Under the pieces are notes generated by a model, which saw only the letters and a list, made by a program, of their open reading frames with translations, was not told where the DNA came from and ran no database searches. From NCBI GenBank assembly GCA_029204225.1, contig MU832084.1, positions 24,174-88,173 on the forward strand: 64,000 nt of DNA. The letters are read 5' to 3'. Of this stretch, positions 52,890 to 63,309 are shown one piece after another. The stretch comes from Diphasiastrum complanatum (taxonomy: Eukaryota > Streptophyta > Lycopodiopsida > Lycopodiales > Lycopodiaceae). Position 1 is the stretch's first letter. Each line of letters starts with the position of its first letter. The position numbers and the translations under genes were made by a program.

Positions 52890-55190
52890 CGCAATGGTTT
52901 GAAAGTTTGGAAACCTATATCACATCATCTAACCCCTCCTTCAGATTGCTACATTCCACAAGTTGTGGTCACACCTTCTCCTCCCCTTCCGTATCTTCGT
53001 CCTACTTCTAAGACTCCCAATTTTTTGCCCCCTAGTAATTATGTTGTCTCTAGAACGTTTGGTTATAGAGATTACAGAAGGAGGTTACTTTATTTGGATG
53101 TTGTTATGACTTTGGGTAAGTTCTATCTCAATATGTTTAATAGATACAATCCTAAGAACTTGTTTCGGTTGCTCTATACTTTAGACAATGTCTTGTCAAG
53201 ATCTAGGTATTTCTCATTCTCACTTTTATCAACTTAAAACCCTTGTAAGTCGCTTTTTCAATTCCAAAGCTAATGTTAAAACTAAACGTCTTACCTCTAG
53301 TAAGGATCTACTCATCACAATTTTTACTAAGAATCATCCAGTGGTTGCTTGAAAATATGTTAAAACTATAGGACAAAAGGCCTATATTATGCCAAAACTG
53401 GTCAGAATCTTTTGAAAAAGAAAAAGTTGTCTACCCTTAATAGCCCTTGTTCTTGTGGTGACTCCTTTTTTTCGAAGTCATTTTGTTACTGCAGATACAT
53501 CAATCATTCCCTCATCGTTTTTGAAAGAGTCCTTTTCACTAAATTTCGTCCTCCTCTTTCAATAGATGTTTGCTTGTTAAAATCTAAAACGACGAGTATT
53601 AATTATTTCATTTACCATATTGAAGAATCTTTTGGAGTCCATGGTTTGTTATCAGAATGGAAAGCTAAAGTTCTAAGTTACGTAACTATGAGTTTGTAAA
53701 AAGTCTCATCTGTCCCATCTTCTAATACTCATACTTCATTTTTTAATGAGGAGGAAGTTCTTCTTCGTAAGTTTCATAGACGTTTTGTCATTTCATATGT
53801 GGATAAATGCTGAAACAATTTTGTATATGTTTGCAAGAAATTCTATTTGATTGAATGAAGTCCATTCTCCAGTGGGAACATATAACGCTTGTTCTCTTCC
53901 AACTATAAGTGTAATAAAATATCATCAAGATTTTTGTGATTCTTAAAATTTTAATTGTTACCGAAATATTCCATTTCTTTGTGCTGCATGGAAATTTCAT
54001 AAAGTTCCTAAAAGGCCTAGGTTTATTGCAGCAGCTTATAAAACTACGCTGACTGACCTTTCTAAGTGACTAAGTAATTGTTTCAAAGCGTTGCTTCCTT
54101 CTATTAATGAGCTTTGGATAAACTTACTTAAAGGACGTAGATATTCTTGTTAGTTGTAGTTGATTTTAAACAATTCTGTAGGTATTATAGTAATAAAGTT
54201 TTTCAACTCCTCTCGTACTTTAGAAGAAAAATCCAACCTATGCTTTTTAAAGCCTATGACTTCACGACTCTTTACACTAAAATCAATTTGGAAGATTTGA
54301 AGTTTCATCTTAATAAGCCAATTCGAGCTAAAGGACACTCGATGCAAAGCTTTAAAAGTTGAAAAAAGTGCTTTGCATTTTGAGTTTTGTTGGCTCAAGA
54401 ACAAAAATCAAGAAGTCGATTCAAAGAAGAAAAGATTTACTAAAATAGTTGATGTTGAAGATGTTTGTTCTTGGCTACACTTTCTCTTGGATAACTTGCA
54501 TTTTGTTTTAGGTGATTCGCTTTTTCAACAAACAATAGGTATTCCCATGGGTACTAATTGTGTTGTTCATCTAGATAACTTTTATCGTTTCTCTTATGAA
54601 TTTGAATTTATACAAAGATTAGTTTCTTGTTGTACTTGTCCCATCTTATTGCATAAATTAACTCATGTTAGAAGATATATTGCTGACTTATTTGTTCCTG
54701 ATCTTCCTAATTTTGGTAGTTTTCTATAGAAAGACCCTAACATTTTTGGTGGAGGAATCTATCCTAAAGACTCGTGTGAACTTAATTGTACAACTAGTGA
54801 TGATAAGTGCAATTTTTTAGACGTGTCTATAATCTAGGCTAAGTCAGGTTGATCGGTTCTGATAAAAGGCGGCAACCAAAATACAGTAACGTGAACATAA
54901 TTCGCATGCCTCATATTTCTTCAATATTTCAGATTTTGTTAAATATGGAGTGATCTTCTCAACTCTTCAGATTTTCTCGACTTTGTACTAGTAGAGATGC
55001 TTTTGTAGACCAGTTCAATCTAATCATTTTTTTACTGCATAAGGGTAACTCGTTCAAGAAAATCATAAGAAAAGTTCGAACTGTTTTAGACACTTTTGGT
55101 TTTATCTTTGGTATTTCAGCTTATGGTATGTTTAAGATAATAAAAAATAGATTCCAAAAAGGTGGGGAGGTAAGGAGGCCTCTTTGTTTC
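52890..55190 (+). pseudogene. Penelope-like or related reverse transcriptase remnant (IGIPMGTN type)
   Basis: Readable only by shifting frames, but in a consistent order: NFVYVCKKFY (about 53818), NIPFLCAAWKFHKVPKRPRFIAA (about 53965), MLFKAYDFTTLYTKI (motif A region, about 54240). Then HFEFCWLKNKN, LHFLLDNLHFVLGDSLFQQ, IGIPMGTNC (motif B region, 54535-54561) and RRYIADLFVPDLPNF (about 54670-54715). GGGIYPKDSCELNC, CNFLDVSI and, near 55100, FGISAYGMF complete it. In intact relatives motif C is YIDD; here the first Asp is Ala, so catalysis is lost. No LTR, integrase, copia or chromovirus motif is present, and no GIY-YIG domain was seen before the stop near 55190. Assignment to Penelope-like elements rests on motif memory; another non-LTR RT class with the same IGIPMGTN/YIDD signature is possible. 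Confidence 0.55.
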
Positions 55191-55633
55191 TAGTATTTTG
55201 TCTTTGTTTCAATAACTTGTCTACATATTATGATCCTTGTATTTATTTATTTTATTTTTATTTTTAATTAAGGATTTTGAATTTCATTTTATTTAAATTT
55301 TTATTCTTTATTATTATTTTTTCTTTCTTCTTATTGATTGTCTTTTCCTTCTTAGTCAACATTGGGTCTACCCAAGAAAATCCGGGTTCTTTCAAAACCC
55401 AGTTAGCAACTTATGCTTGGGTACTATGAGACATAAGCAACGTTGTTAGGCTAAGATTTTTTGTTTATGAATGTTATATTATTCTTTTGACTTAGATCCT
55501 ATGACTTTTTGAGTTGCTCGTATATTGTTTCTAAGCTTTACCTTATGACATCATTGACTTCTCTGTATAAATTTGTGAAATTGGATATATTCTAATTTCA
55601 CAAATAAGCATTGATACTTATGTACTAGATGTC
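55191..55633 (+). other. A/T-rich 3' region with a perfect 12-bp hairpin
   Basis: Probably the 3' non-coding part of the RT remnant. atttgtgaaatt (55571-55582) and aatttcacaaat (55594-55605) form a perfect stem around an 11-nt loop, ending about 30 bp before the gypsy integrase resumes. It may mark the element end. Confidence 0.4.
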
Positions 55634-56131
55634 ATGTTGCGGTGGAAGACGAAATATATTAACGGTCAAAAGGTTGTAGATTTCTTGCATGAGTTGCAAG
55701 AAATGTTGCAAATAGCTCATGAGAGGACGACATTGCTCAAGACAAGGCTAAACGTTATGCGAATTTCAAAAGATCTCCTAGAGATTTTAAGGCGGATGAT
55801 TGGGTATATTTTAGGATTCCAAATTTTTTTAAGAATATGCATATGAGGAAGCTTTACAAACTACCTACTAGATATCGTGAACCATTTCAAATCATTAAAA
55901 AACTTAGTTCTTCTTACAAAGATAAGATCACAACTTACACAATATTTCTTGTAAGTTGATTGAAATTGAATCCAAATGAAGGTGATACTCTTGGATCTAT
56001 AGAAGATATAGCCCAATTGGAGGATTTAGAGCTCAGTGTGCCTTTGGAACCTAAAAAAGTACTCAGGATTAGACATAAACAATTGAAAAATTGTAGTATT
56101 TCTGAGTTTTTGTAGAGCTGGAAAGGTTGAC
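55634..56131 (+). pseudogene. Old gypsy element, piece 2: integrase C-terminus and chromodomain start
   Basis: FLHELQEMLQIAHERTTLLK, then in another frame DDWVYFRIPNFF, MRKLYKLPTRYREPFQIIKK, LKLNPNEGDTLGS and a chromodomain beginning (EPKKVLRIRHKQLKN, then SISEFL-SWKG). It breaks off within the chromodomain at the ttgac target site of the young chromovirus. The matching right half resumes at 62515. Confidence 0.75.
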
Positions 56132-56607
56132 TGTTAGAGTCCAGTTACGACTCTATCATGACCTTGGCACGGCCGGTCACCTGAGGGCCTGAGGCCAAGT
56201 ATTGGCAAGGGCCAGTGACTGAGGAGGACATCAGTCCCAAGTTGGGACCGGTGCGTCACGAGCAGTGACCCGGTGTGGCCGCCTGACAAGTTGTCAGAGA
56301 TGCGGTGTGTCTTGACCGTCGGGACCCTAGCCGTCAGTGACGAGATGCTAGCCGGCAAGTAGTCGGGGTGACCAAGAGGGTCACAAGTCTTTGGCGGGGC
56401 ACGGGGGTGGTACCCTATGAGTCACTCAGTATTCACAGGTCACACGGGCTAGGCATGCCAAGTGGACTGATCACCCACAGGTGGATGCCATGTGCCAGTC
56501 GACGGGAATAGCAGGTAGGACTCAAGGAGGGGGTGCCTATGGTTGGGAGGTTCATTTTACACACGGGCTTCTAGGATTCACGAGCTTGGAGAGACTGGCT
56601 TGTAACA
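56132..56607 (+). repeat. 5' LTR of the young chromovirus (476 bp) and primer site
   Basis: Starts tgttagagtcc and ends ggcttgtaaca. After a two-base gap, tggtattagagcc (56610-56622) is the initiator-Met primer-binding site. It is preceded by ttgac (56127-56131), repeated after the 3' LTR. Against the 3' LTR a hand alignment shows about 17 substitutions plus four indels; a 26-bp segment between two gtc copies, present here, is missing in the 3' LTR. Confidence 0.93.
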
Positions 56608-57406
56608 ATTGGTATTAGAGCCTCTTTTAGAGAGAGAAAACATCGTTCTAGAGAGAGAAAGTGTAGAAATTATCAGATTTTGCTTGTTTTTGAAGGATTT
56701 TGGAGGGAGAAAACGTGGGAGACAGATTGGAGAAGAAAGGTGGGCCTCCAGCGCTGCTGTTCCAGCATACAGGGAGCCCACAAACACCCATTTGAGGGAG
56801 GAAAAACTTGGCAAAAGAAATCAGATGCTCCAGCGCATTTTTTCAGAAGGATTTTCGCTCATAACTTGCCGGGGCCTTCTCAGATCCTGATCAGATTTTG
56901 GGAGCATGTTTCTAGTATCCATAGCGATCCTTTAGAGCCATTATACGCCGGTTTTGGAGCAGATTTGCCTCTGTTTCACTAAAAAGTCGGTTTCCAAGCA
57001 AAAAACAGGTCAGATTTTTGGATTGGACATAACTTCTCCGATTTATCTCTGATTTCTGCTGTTAAAGTTTCAGATTGGGCCTAGTAGGAGGGCGACCTAC
57101 TGCTAATTGACCGTTCGTGAAAAGCTTTTGCCATTTGGAAGAAATTCGACGTCAAACAGGCCACTCTTTTCCTGTTTTTTTTCGACTTTCAAGCCGATTT
57201 GGTGCCCAAATTAAGTTCTTTACCGACTTGTGTACCAGCGTAGGACGCAAGGGAAGTACTACCTGTCCTTGGCTTTGTTACTTTCCAGTTGCCTTTTGTC
57301 TCTTTCAGTTCTAAATTGTCAATAGGCTGAACATTTCTTTTCCTGACTATGTTTCAATAAGTGCAATTTTTAGCTTGATTCCGTGCTGTCTCTGTTGTGT
57401 TTCATA
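56608..57406 (+). other. Untranslated leader of the young chromovirus
   Basis: About 800 bp between primer site and the putative gag ATG at 57407. The short open frames are not conserved-looking. RNA packaging signals would lie here. Confidence 0.6.
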
Positions 57407-60400
57407 ATGGATGATGATAGAGTTGATATTTCGCTCAATCCACCCGTTCTCCCCGTTCGCCTGCTGGTACCTCCCCTTTTGTGCAAGCTCGCATGGATAG
57501 TGTGGAAAAGACCGTCGCAGAGATGCGAGCAATGATGGTAGCTGGTGGCTATGCGTCTTTCTCGCAGTATGCTCCACCTTATCCGTCTTCTGTTGTTCAT
57601 CCTATGTTACCTGCACCCTATCCAGAAGACAAAGATATTAAACCTACCCGTTTCGCTGGAAACACTCCCCAACGCAATACTGATATCGTAGATCAGTGGT
57701 TGCATAAGTGGGAAGAGTATTTTGATTTGAAACGGTCCCCAACTGATGAGGGATGGCGGGTCCGCAAAGCTGCTTACCATTTCACTGATTTTGCTGACAG
57801 GTGGTGGCGCAAGTTGTTGAAGTCTAACCAGCTCCATCCACCTGGCTTGAGTGTAGGTGAGCTTTTAGAGCTCAATTTATTCCTCCACATGAGCATGTGC
57901 GTGCGATGGATGCTTGGCTTTTGCATCGTCAGAGGCAGTACATGGTGCAGGAATATGTTGACAGGTATCGTGAGATACTTATCAAGATTCCGGAAGAGAT
58001 TCCTGAGTGGCTGGTAGTCCACAAGTTCATATATGGCCTTCGTGAAGAGTTGAGGCCTTCGGTACTTAATGAAGGGTGCAAGACCTTAGAAGAGGCAGTT
58101 GCTATAGCTCTCAACTTTGAAGGTAATGTGCGCACCAAGGCTGAATCTGGAGCGCCAAGTTGGCCTCAGAAAAAGGGTTCGCGAAAGTCTGGCCAAGCTG
58201 GTCAGAAAGGCTTTTCGCAGAAGGATCCTATCCAGATGCAACAGACTTTGAAGCGCAAGGTGGGATCTCCTATGGCTCGTCGTGCTTACGACAAGTCTCC
58301 CCTCAGTCCTGAGCAAAAGGAAAAGGCCAAGAAAGACGGATTATGTTTTTTCTGTCTTGGCAAGCATCTTTTCAATGATTGTCCTCGACGTATGGGCAAG
58401 AAGCTCCATACTATGCAACGTCAAGATGAGGGCAAGGATGAGGAAATTTTGGATGACTTGTTGGTAAGTGATGATGAGGACACTCGTCGTGTCATGACTA
58501 TTTCGGTGCGGAAGCTTGTTCCAGAGGCACTAGTTTGTTTTTTGTCCACCAAAGCACGGGAAGCTTATCAGTTTCCAGATAGTGAACTGATACGCATGAG
58601 GGGAAAACTGGAAGGTCATGACGTGCTTGTCTTATTTGACACCGGTTCCTCGCATAATATCATCAATTCTCGTGTGGTGAAGAAATTTCACTTGGCTACT
58701 GTTCCATCTGATTACCGGTATACTGTTGAGATGCCAGATGGTAAGGGAACAAAGGTTTGGGATGAAAGAATCTCTCAGGCGTCTTTGTCTATTCAGACGT
58801 ATACCGAGAAGTTAGATTTTGAAATCACTAAACTAGCTAAGTTTGATATTGTACTTGGTAAGCGGTGGCATGCAAGTAAGCAGCCCGCTATAGATTTTAA
58901 ATCACATGTGTATAAGTTTGGGCATGAGGGTATGTCTCATGTCTTAAAGGGGGAGAGACCATCTGTTGAGGGTCCTCTTGTTACCTATATACAAATAAAG
59001 AGAATGGAGATTCAGTATTTGTGGTTGTGTTATGTGAATGTTGATTCCAGTTTTGATTCTTATGTTCGTAACAATCAAATAAGCACATTCACTAATAAAC
59101 CACAAGAAGCTTCATTTACTTTTGCATCCCCTAGTGCACATGTATCTGCATTACAGTCTAGATGTGACCCAGCAAGTGAGTTGGAGAAGTCCATCCGCAC
59201 GCAGTTCAAACACGTGCTAATTAGTAATATGCCAGAGGGATTGCTGCCTAGTCGGAACGTTGATCATCGTATTGAGCTTGTTCCAGGGGCAAGTCTGGTA
59301 TGTAGGCCTCCTTATAGGATGAGCCTAAAAGAGGAAGAGGAAGTCAGAAAGATGTTGGAGGAGTATCTCAAGTTGGGGTACATCCGTCCAAGTTATTCAC
59401 CTTTCGCCTCTCCTATTTTACTTGTTAAGAAAAAGGATGGTAGTTTCCGGATGTGTGTAGATTACAGGGGATTGAATAAGATCACTGTAAAGCACAGGTA
59501 TCCGATGCCCACGATTGATGATCTACTGGATGCGTTGCAAGGTGCAACCATTTTCAGTAAGATAGATCTCAAAAGTGGATACCATCAAATACGGATTCGA
59601 GATGAAGACGTCCAGAAGATGGCCTTCCGAACCCGTTTCGGTCATTATGAATTTTTGTTTATGCCATTTGGGTTAACCAATGCCCCAACCACGTTCATGA
59701 TGCTCATGAACGATGTCTTGCGAGACTATATGGGCAAGTTTGTCGTCAATTTTATTGACGATATATTTGCTTTTAGTAAAGCGGTTGAGGAGCATGAGAT
59801 TCATCTCAAGACCATTTTGGGCAAGTTACAAGCTTCTATCTTGTATGCCAATGCTCAGAAGATAGAGTTGTGTAAGACTCGTGTCGAGTATTTGGGTCAC
59901 GTAGTGACAGTTGAGGGTATTTCGGTTGATCCAGCCAAGGTGGCTGTGGTTAAAAAGTGGCCGAGGCCTGCCGATATATGCCAATTACAGTCTTTCTTAG
60001 GCTTTTGTAAGTTCTATCGGCGGTTCATTAGGAATTATTCCTGGATAGCTGCTCCTTTAACGGACCAGTTAAGGAAAAACAACATTCTGGTTCGATGGGA
60101 TGCTGAAGCTCAGCAACGTTTTGAAAATCTGAAGGAGTCTGTGGCCATTGTTCCAGTTCTCAAGATTGTGGATACCCAGAAACCTTTTGACCTAGAGACG
60201 GATGCAAGTGGCATTGCCGTAGGTGTAGTGTTGAGCCAAGAGGGTAGACCAGTAGCTTTTGAAAGTAAGAAGTTGACACCAGCTCAACAGAGATATCCTA
60301 CACACGAGCAAGAGCTGTATGCGATTATACATGCGCTTAAGGTGTAGAGACATTATTTATATGGCGTCGCGTTTTATGTGTACACTGATCATCATACTTT

Positions 60401-62050
60401 GAGGTATTTTTGCACTCAGCCAGATTTGAAGGGCCGCCAAGCTCGGTGGGCCGAGCTGATGCAGGAATTTCATTTGGAAATTCGCTTCCGAAGAGGGAAG
60501 GAAAATGTGGTCGCTGATGCACTATCTCGTATACTGCATCAGATGAGCTTTACTGTGGTTGACATTGGTCTCATGGAGGAGATTAAGAAGGCTCAAGAAA
60601 AGGACCCGCATTGTCAGCGTGTGTGGCCTAATGCGCGCAAGGTAGTCGACCAAACGGAAGAGTCAGTCGAGGCTGTCGCTTCCGTAGAGGCACACACCAG
60701 TACATATTTAACATACACTGTGAAGGATGGTATGTTATTGAGAAATGGAAAAGTTTTCATGCCAGACGTGAAGGATCTTCGTCGTAAGATACTTCATGAA
60801 TGCCATGATAGTCCCTGCGCAGGGCACCCTGGTATTGATAAGACCAGTGAGCTTTTGAGAAGGCATTATTTCTGGCCACGATTGCAGCGGGATGCAAGAG
60901 AGTATGTCCAGTGTTGCACGGCTTGTCAGGTGAACAAGGCCGAGAGAGTAAGTCCTTCGGGCTTGCTACATCCACTTGATGGAATTGAATCCATTCTGGG
61001 TCTTGGGTAGCCCAACAATAAAATCCATAGAGATGCTTTCCCACCTTCCTGTAGGTATCTATGGTAGTGGTAGACAAGTTTTCCAAGATGGCTCATTTCA
61101 TCGCAATGACCAAGAAGGTCACAGCTCCGCAAGTGGCTGAGTTGTTTATTCAGAATATTGTTAGGTTACATGGTCTTCCGAAGTCCATAGTTTCTGACAG
61201 GGATCCCAAGTTTACGGGAAATTTCTGGATTGAGGTGTTTGCCAAGTTGGGAACACAGTTGCGGATGAGTAGCTCTGAGCATCCTCAGACGGATGGCCAG
61301 ACAGAGCGAGTGAATCAGATCTTGGAAGATATGCTTAGGGCATATGTGAGTAGTATGCAAACAGACTGGGTAAAGCATTTACCGCTATTGGAGTTCACGT
61401 ACAATGATAAGAGACATGCGTCCACTGGATTGAGTCCATTTGAGCTCAATTATGGTTTCAGGCCACTGAGTCCTGCAATCATAGGGATTCCGCATAGGGT
61501 ACCTAGTGTTGTAGAGTTTTTGGCTCAGATGCAGCAGAAGCTAGAGTTGGCACGAGATAACTTGTCCAAAGCTGTAGCTAGGGCAGAGAGTTATGCTCGT
61601 GAGAACCGTACCTATCGGGGATTTGAGAATGGAGATTGGGTGTATTTACTAGTCCCTTCGAAGTCGAAGGTGCTATGCACAGGAAAGTGCGCCAAGTTAT
61701 CTCCTAGGTATTGTGGACCATGGTTGATTATTAAGAAGGTGAGCCAAGTAGCTTATAAGCTACAGCTACCTGTTGGATGCAAGGTGCATCCAGTATTCCA
61801 TGTTAGCAAACTGAAGAAATGTTTGCACGATGGCGATAGCCTGGTGGAAGGTCTAGTGTCTCTTGAGGAGAAAGACACCACAGGTTATGGGCTAGACAGA
61901 ATCCTGGATCGAAGGGAGCGATGATTGCGGAATCGTCTCCTTCAAGAGTATCTAGTAACCTGGAAAGGGCATCCGTTGTCAGATGCTACCTGGGAGACGC
62001 GACAGGCGTTGCAGAAGTCTTACCTAGAGTTTGTCATCGAGGACCGATGA
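57407..62050 (+). pseudogene. Young chromovirus gag-pol (Gag, PR, RT, RNase H, INT, chromodomain), broken
   Basis: Gag probably starts at 57407 (MDDDRVDISLNPP), shifts frame before 57481 and again near 57860, then runs 816 codons to 60347. Gag core: WEEYFDLKRSPTDEGWRV, QEYVDRYREILIKIPEEIP; knuckle CFFCLGKHLFNDC (58344-58382), one residue shorter than CX2CX4HX4C. Protease: LVLFDTGSSHNII (about 58625). RT: LLVKKKDGSFRMCVDYRGLN, FSKIDLKSGYHQI, MPFGLTNAP and the catalytic FIDD (about 59752; usually YIDD). RNase H: FDLETDASGIAVG, then an amber stop at 60345-60347, then YTDHHTLRY and ENVVADALSR. Integrase: HECHDSPCAGHPG...CCTACQ zinc site, an inverted segment (60981-61059), SIVSDRDPKF and HPQTDGQTERVNQ. 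A TGA at 61922-61924 precedes the chromodomain (EYLVTWKGHPLSDATWE); final stop 62048-62050. Confidence 0.93.
60981..61059 (-). other. Micro-inversion within the integrase catalytic core
   Basis: Between HPLD and MVVVDKFSKM the plus strand reads nonsense with stops. On the minus strand the same 79 bp reads open and contains SMDFIVGLPK preceded by GRWES. The sibling element has GRWESVSMDFIT directly before MVVVDKLIKM in normal orientation (51340-51240), so the segment is inverted in place. The flanks carry gat/atc at the two ends. The inversion removes the first catalytic Asp of the DDE triad. Confidence 0.9.
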
Positions 62051-62509
62051 CTTGCCAGAGGAGGGAAGGATTGTTAGAATCCAGTTACGACTCTATCATG
62101 ACCTTGGCACGGCGGGTCACCTGAGGGCTTGAGGCCAAGTATTGGCAAGGGCCAGTGACCGAGCAGGACATCAGTCCCAAGTTGGGACCGGTGCGTCACG
62201 AGGAGTGACCCGGTGTGGTCGCCTGACAAGTTGTCGGGACCCTAGCCGTCAGTGACGAGATGCTAGCCAGCAAGTAGTCGGGGGTGACCAAGAGGGTCAC
62301 AGGTCTTTGGAGGGGCACGAGGGTGGTACCCTATGAGTCAGTCAGTATTCACAGGTCACAGGGGCTAGGCATGCCAAGTGAACTGATCACCCACAGGTGG
62401 ATGCCATGTGCCAGTTGACGGGAATAGCAGGTAGAAGGACTCAAGGAGGGGGTGCCTATGGTTGGGAGGTTCATTCTACAGGACGAGCTTGAGAGACTGG
62501 CTTGTGACA
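62051..62509 (+). repeat. Polypurine tract and 3' LTR of the young chromovirus (438 bp)
   Basis: Polypurine tract gaggagggaagga (about 62058-62070) is followed by the LTR 62072-62509 (tgttagaatcc...ggcttgtgaca). The flanking ttgac at 62510-62514 matches 56127-56131: an intact 5-bp target duplication defining a 6,378-bp element. Confidence 0.93.
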
Positions 62510-63100
62510 TTGACGGACTGAGGATGATGATTCTTTGGAAAAAGTTGAAAGCATAATGAGCTTCCCTAATCTCCACTACTAAGGACAGAAGTAGTTCAAG
62601 GAGGGAATATTGTTATGGCCATGTTCGGTTACTAAGAATTTGGAATAATCCTTGACATGGGAATTAGACCTCTAGAGTTGAGTTAATAAATTATGTCATG
62701 ATATTTCGGTCAAGGCTAGATTGTGATTAATAATTTGAGAAGGTCTCAAGTACTCCAGATAGATATGTGGAGAGGCACACGATGTGTGACGATCGTATGC
62801 ATGATGAGAAGTATTTGCTCTAACTAGAGTTGAGTCTAGTTTGCATGGGGGTTGGTTGGGCACGTTCATAGGAGTTCCTGGGGGTAAATACCTCTTGTGG
62901 AAACTCACCCTCCCTATTCTTGGCTTTTAGCTTTCAGGCTTCTTGCTCTCCGCTTTCATTAAATATTCACACACTGTGGCTTGGAGGTGAAGCTTTTGTG
63001 TCCTGATCTTAGGCTTGGGTGGTTTGGCTCCACAACTGTTTATCATGTGTTCTTGTAAGTAGATCCCTGGTATCTCTTCACACTTAGTACTTTATGATAA
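62510..63100 (+). repeat. Old gypsy element, piece 3: chromodomain end, polypurine tract, 3' LTR
   Basis: After the target duplication the old chromodomain continues (DDDSLEKVESIMSFPNLHY), followed by the polypurine tract aaggagggaata (about 62598-62609) and an LTR starting tgttatggcc at 62611. The LTR end is not clear; about 63100 is a guess. Confidence 0.6.
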
Positions 63101-63309
63101 TCAATCTTGATGCATCAACCAAATATGATGTGGTCGGCCCTAGTACTTGAGTTTGGTTTGAAGAACTCACATTTTGCCTCATTCGCATAGAGCTTTTCCT
63201 ACCTTAGAAGCTCCAAGACAGTACAAAGAGGCTCTTAATGCTTTTCAAGGGTCGGCCTATAAATGTCCTCTTATTATAATGCTGTGAACTTTCCCAAGTA
63301 TGAATGAAG

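Noticed and set aside
56608-57314. Several 60-100 codon frames in the young chromovirus leader
   Set aside because: They overlap in different frames, have no recognised motif and lie in a region that is untranslated in related elements.
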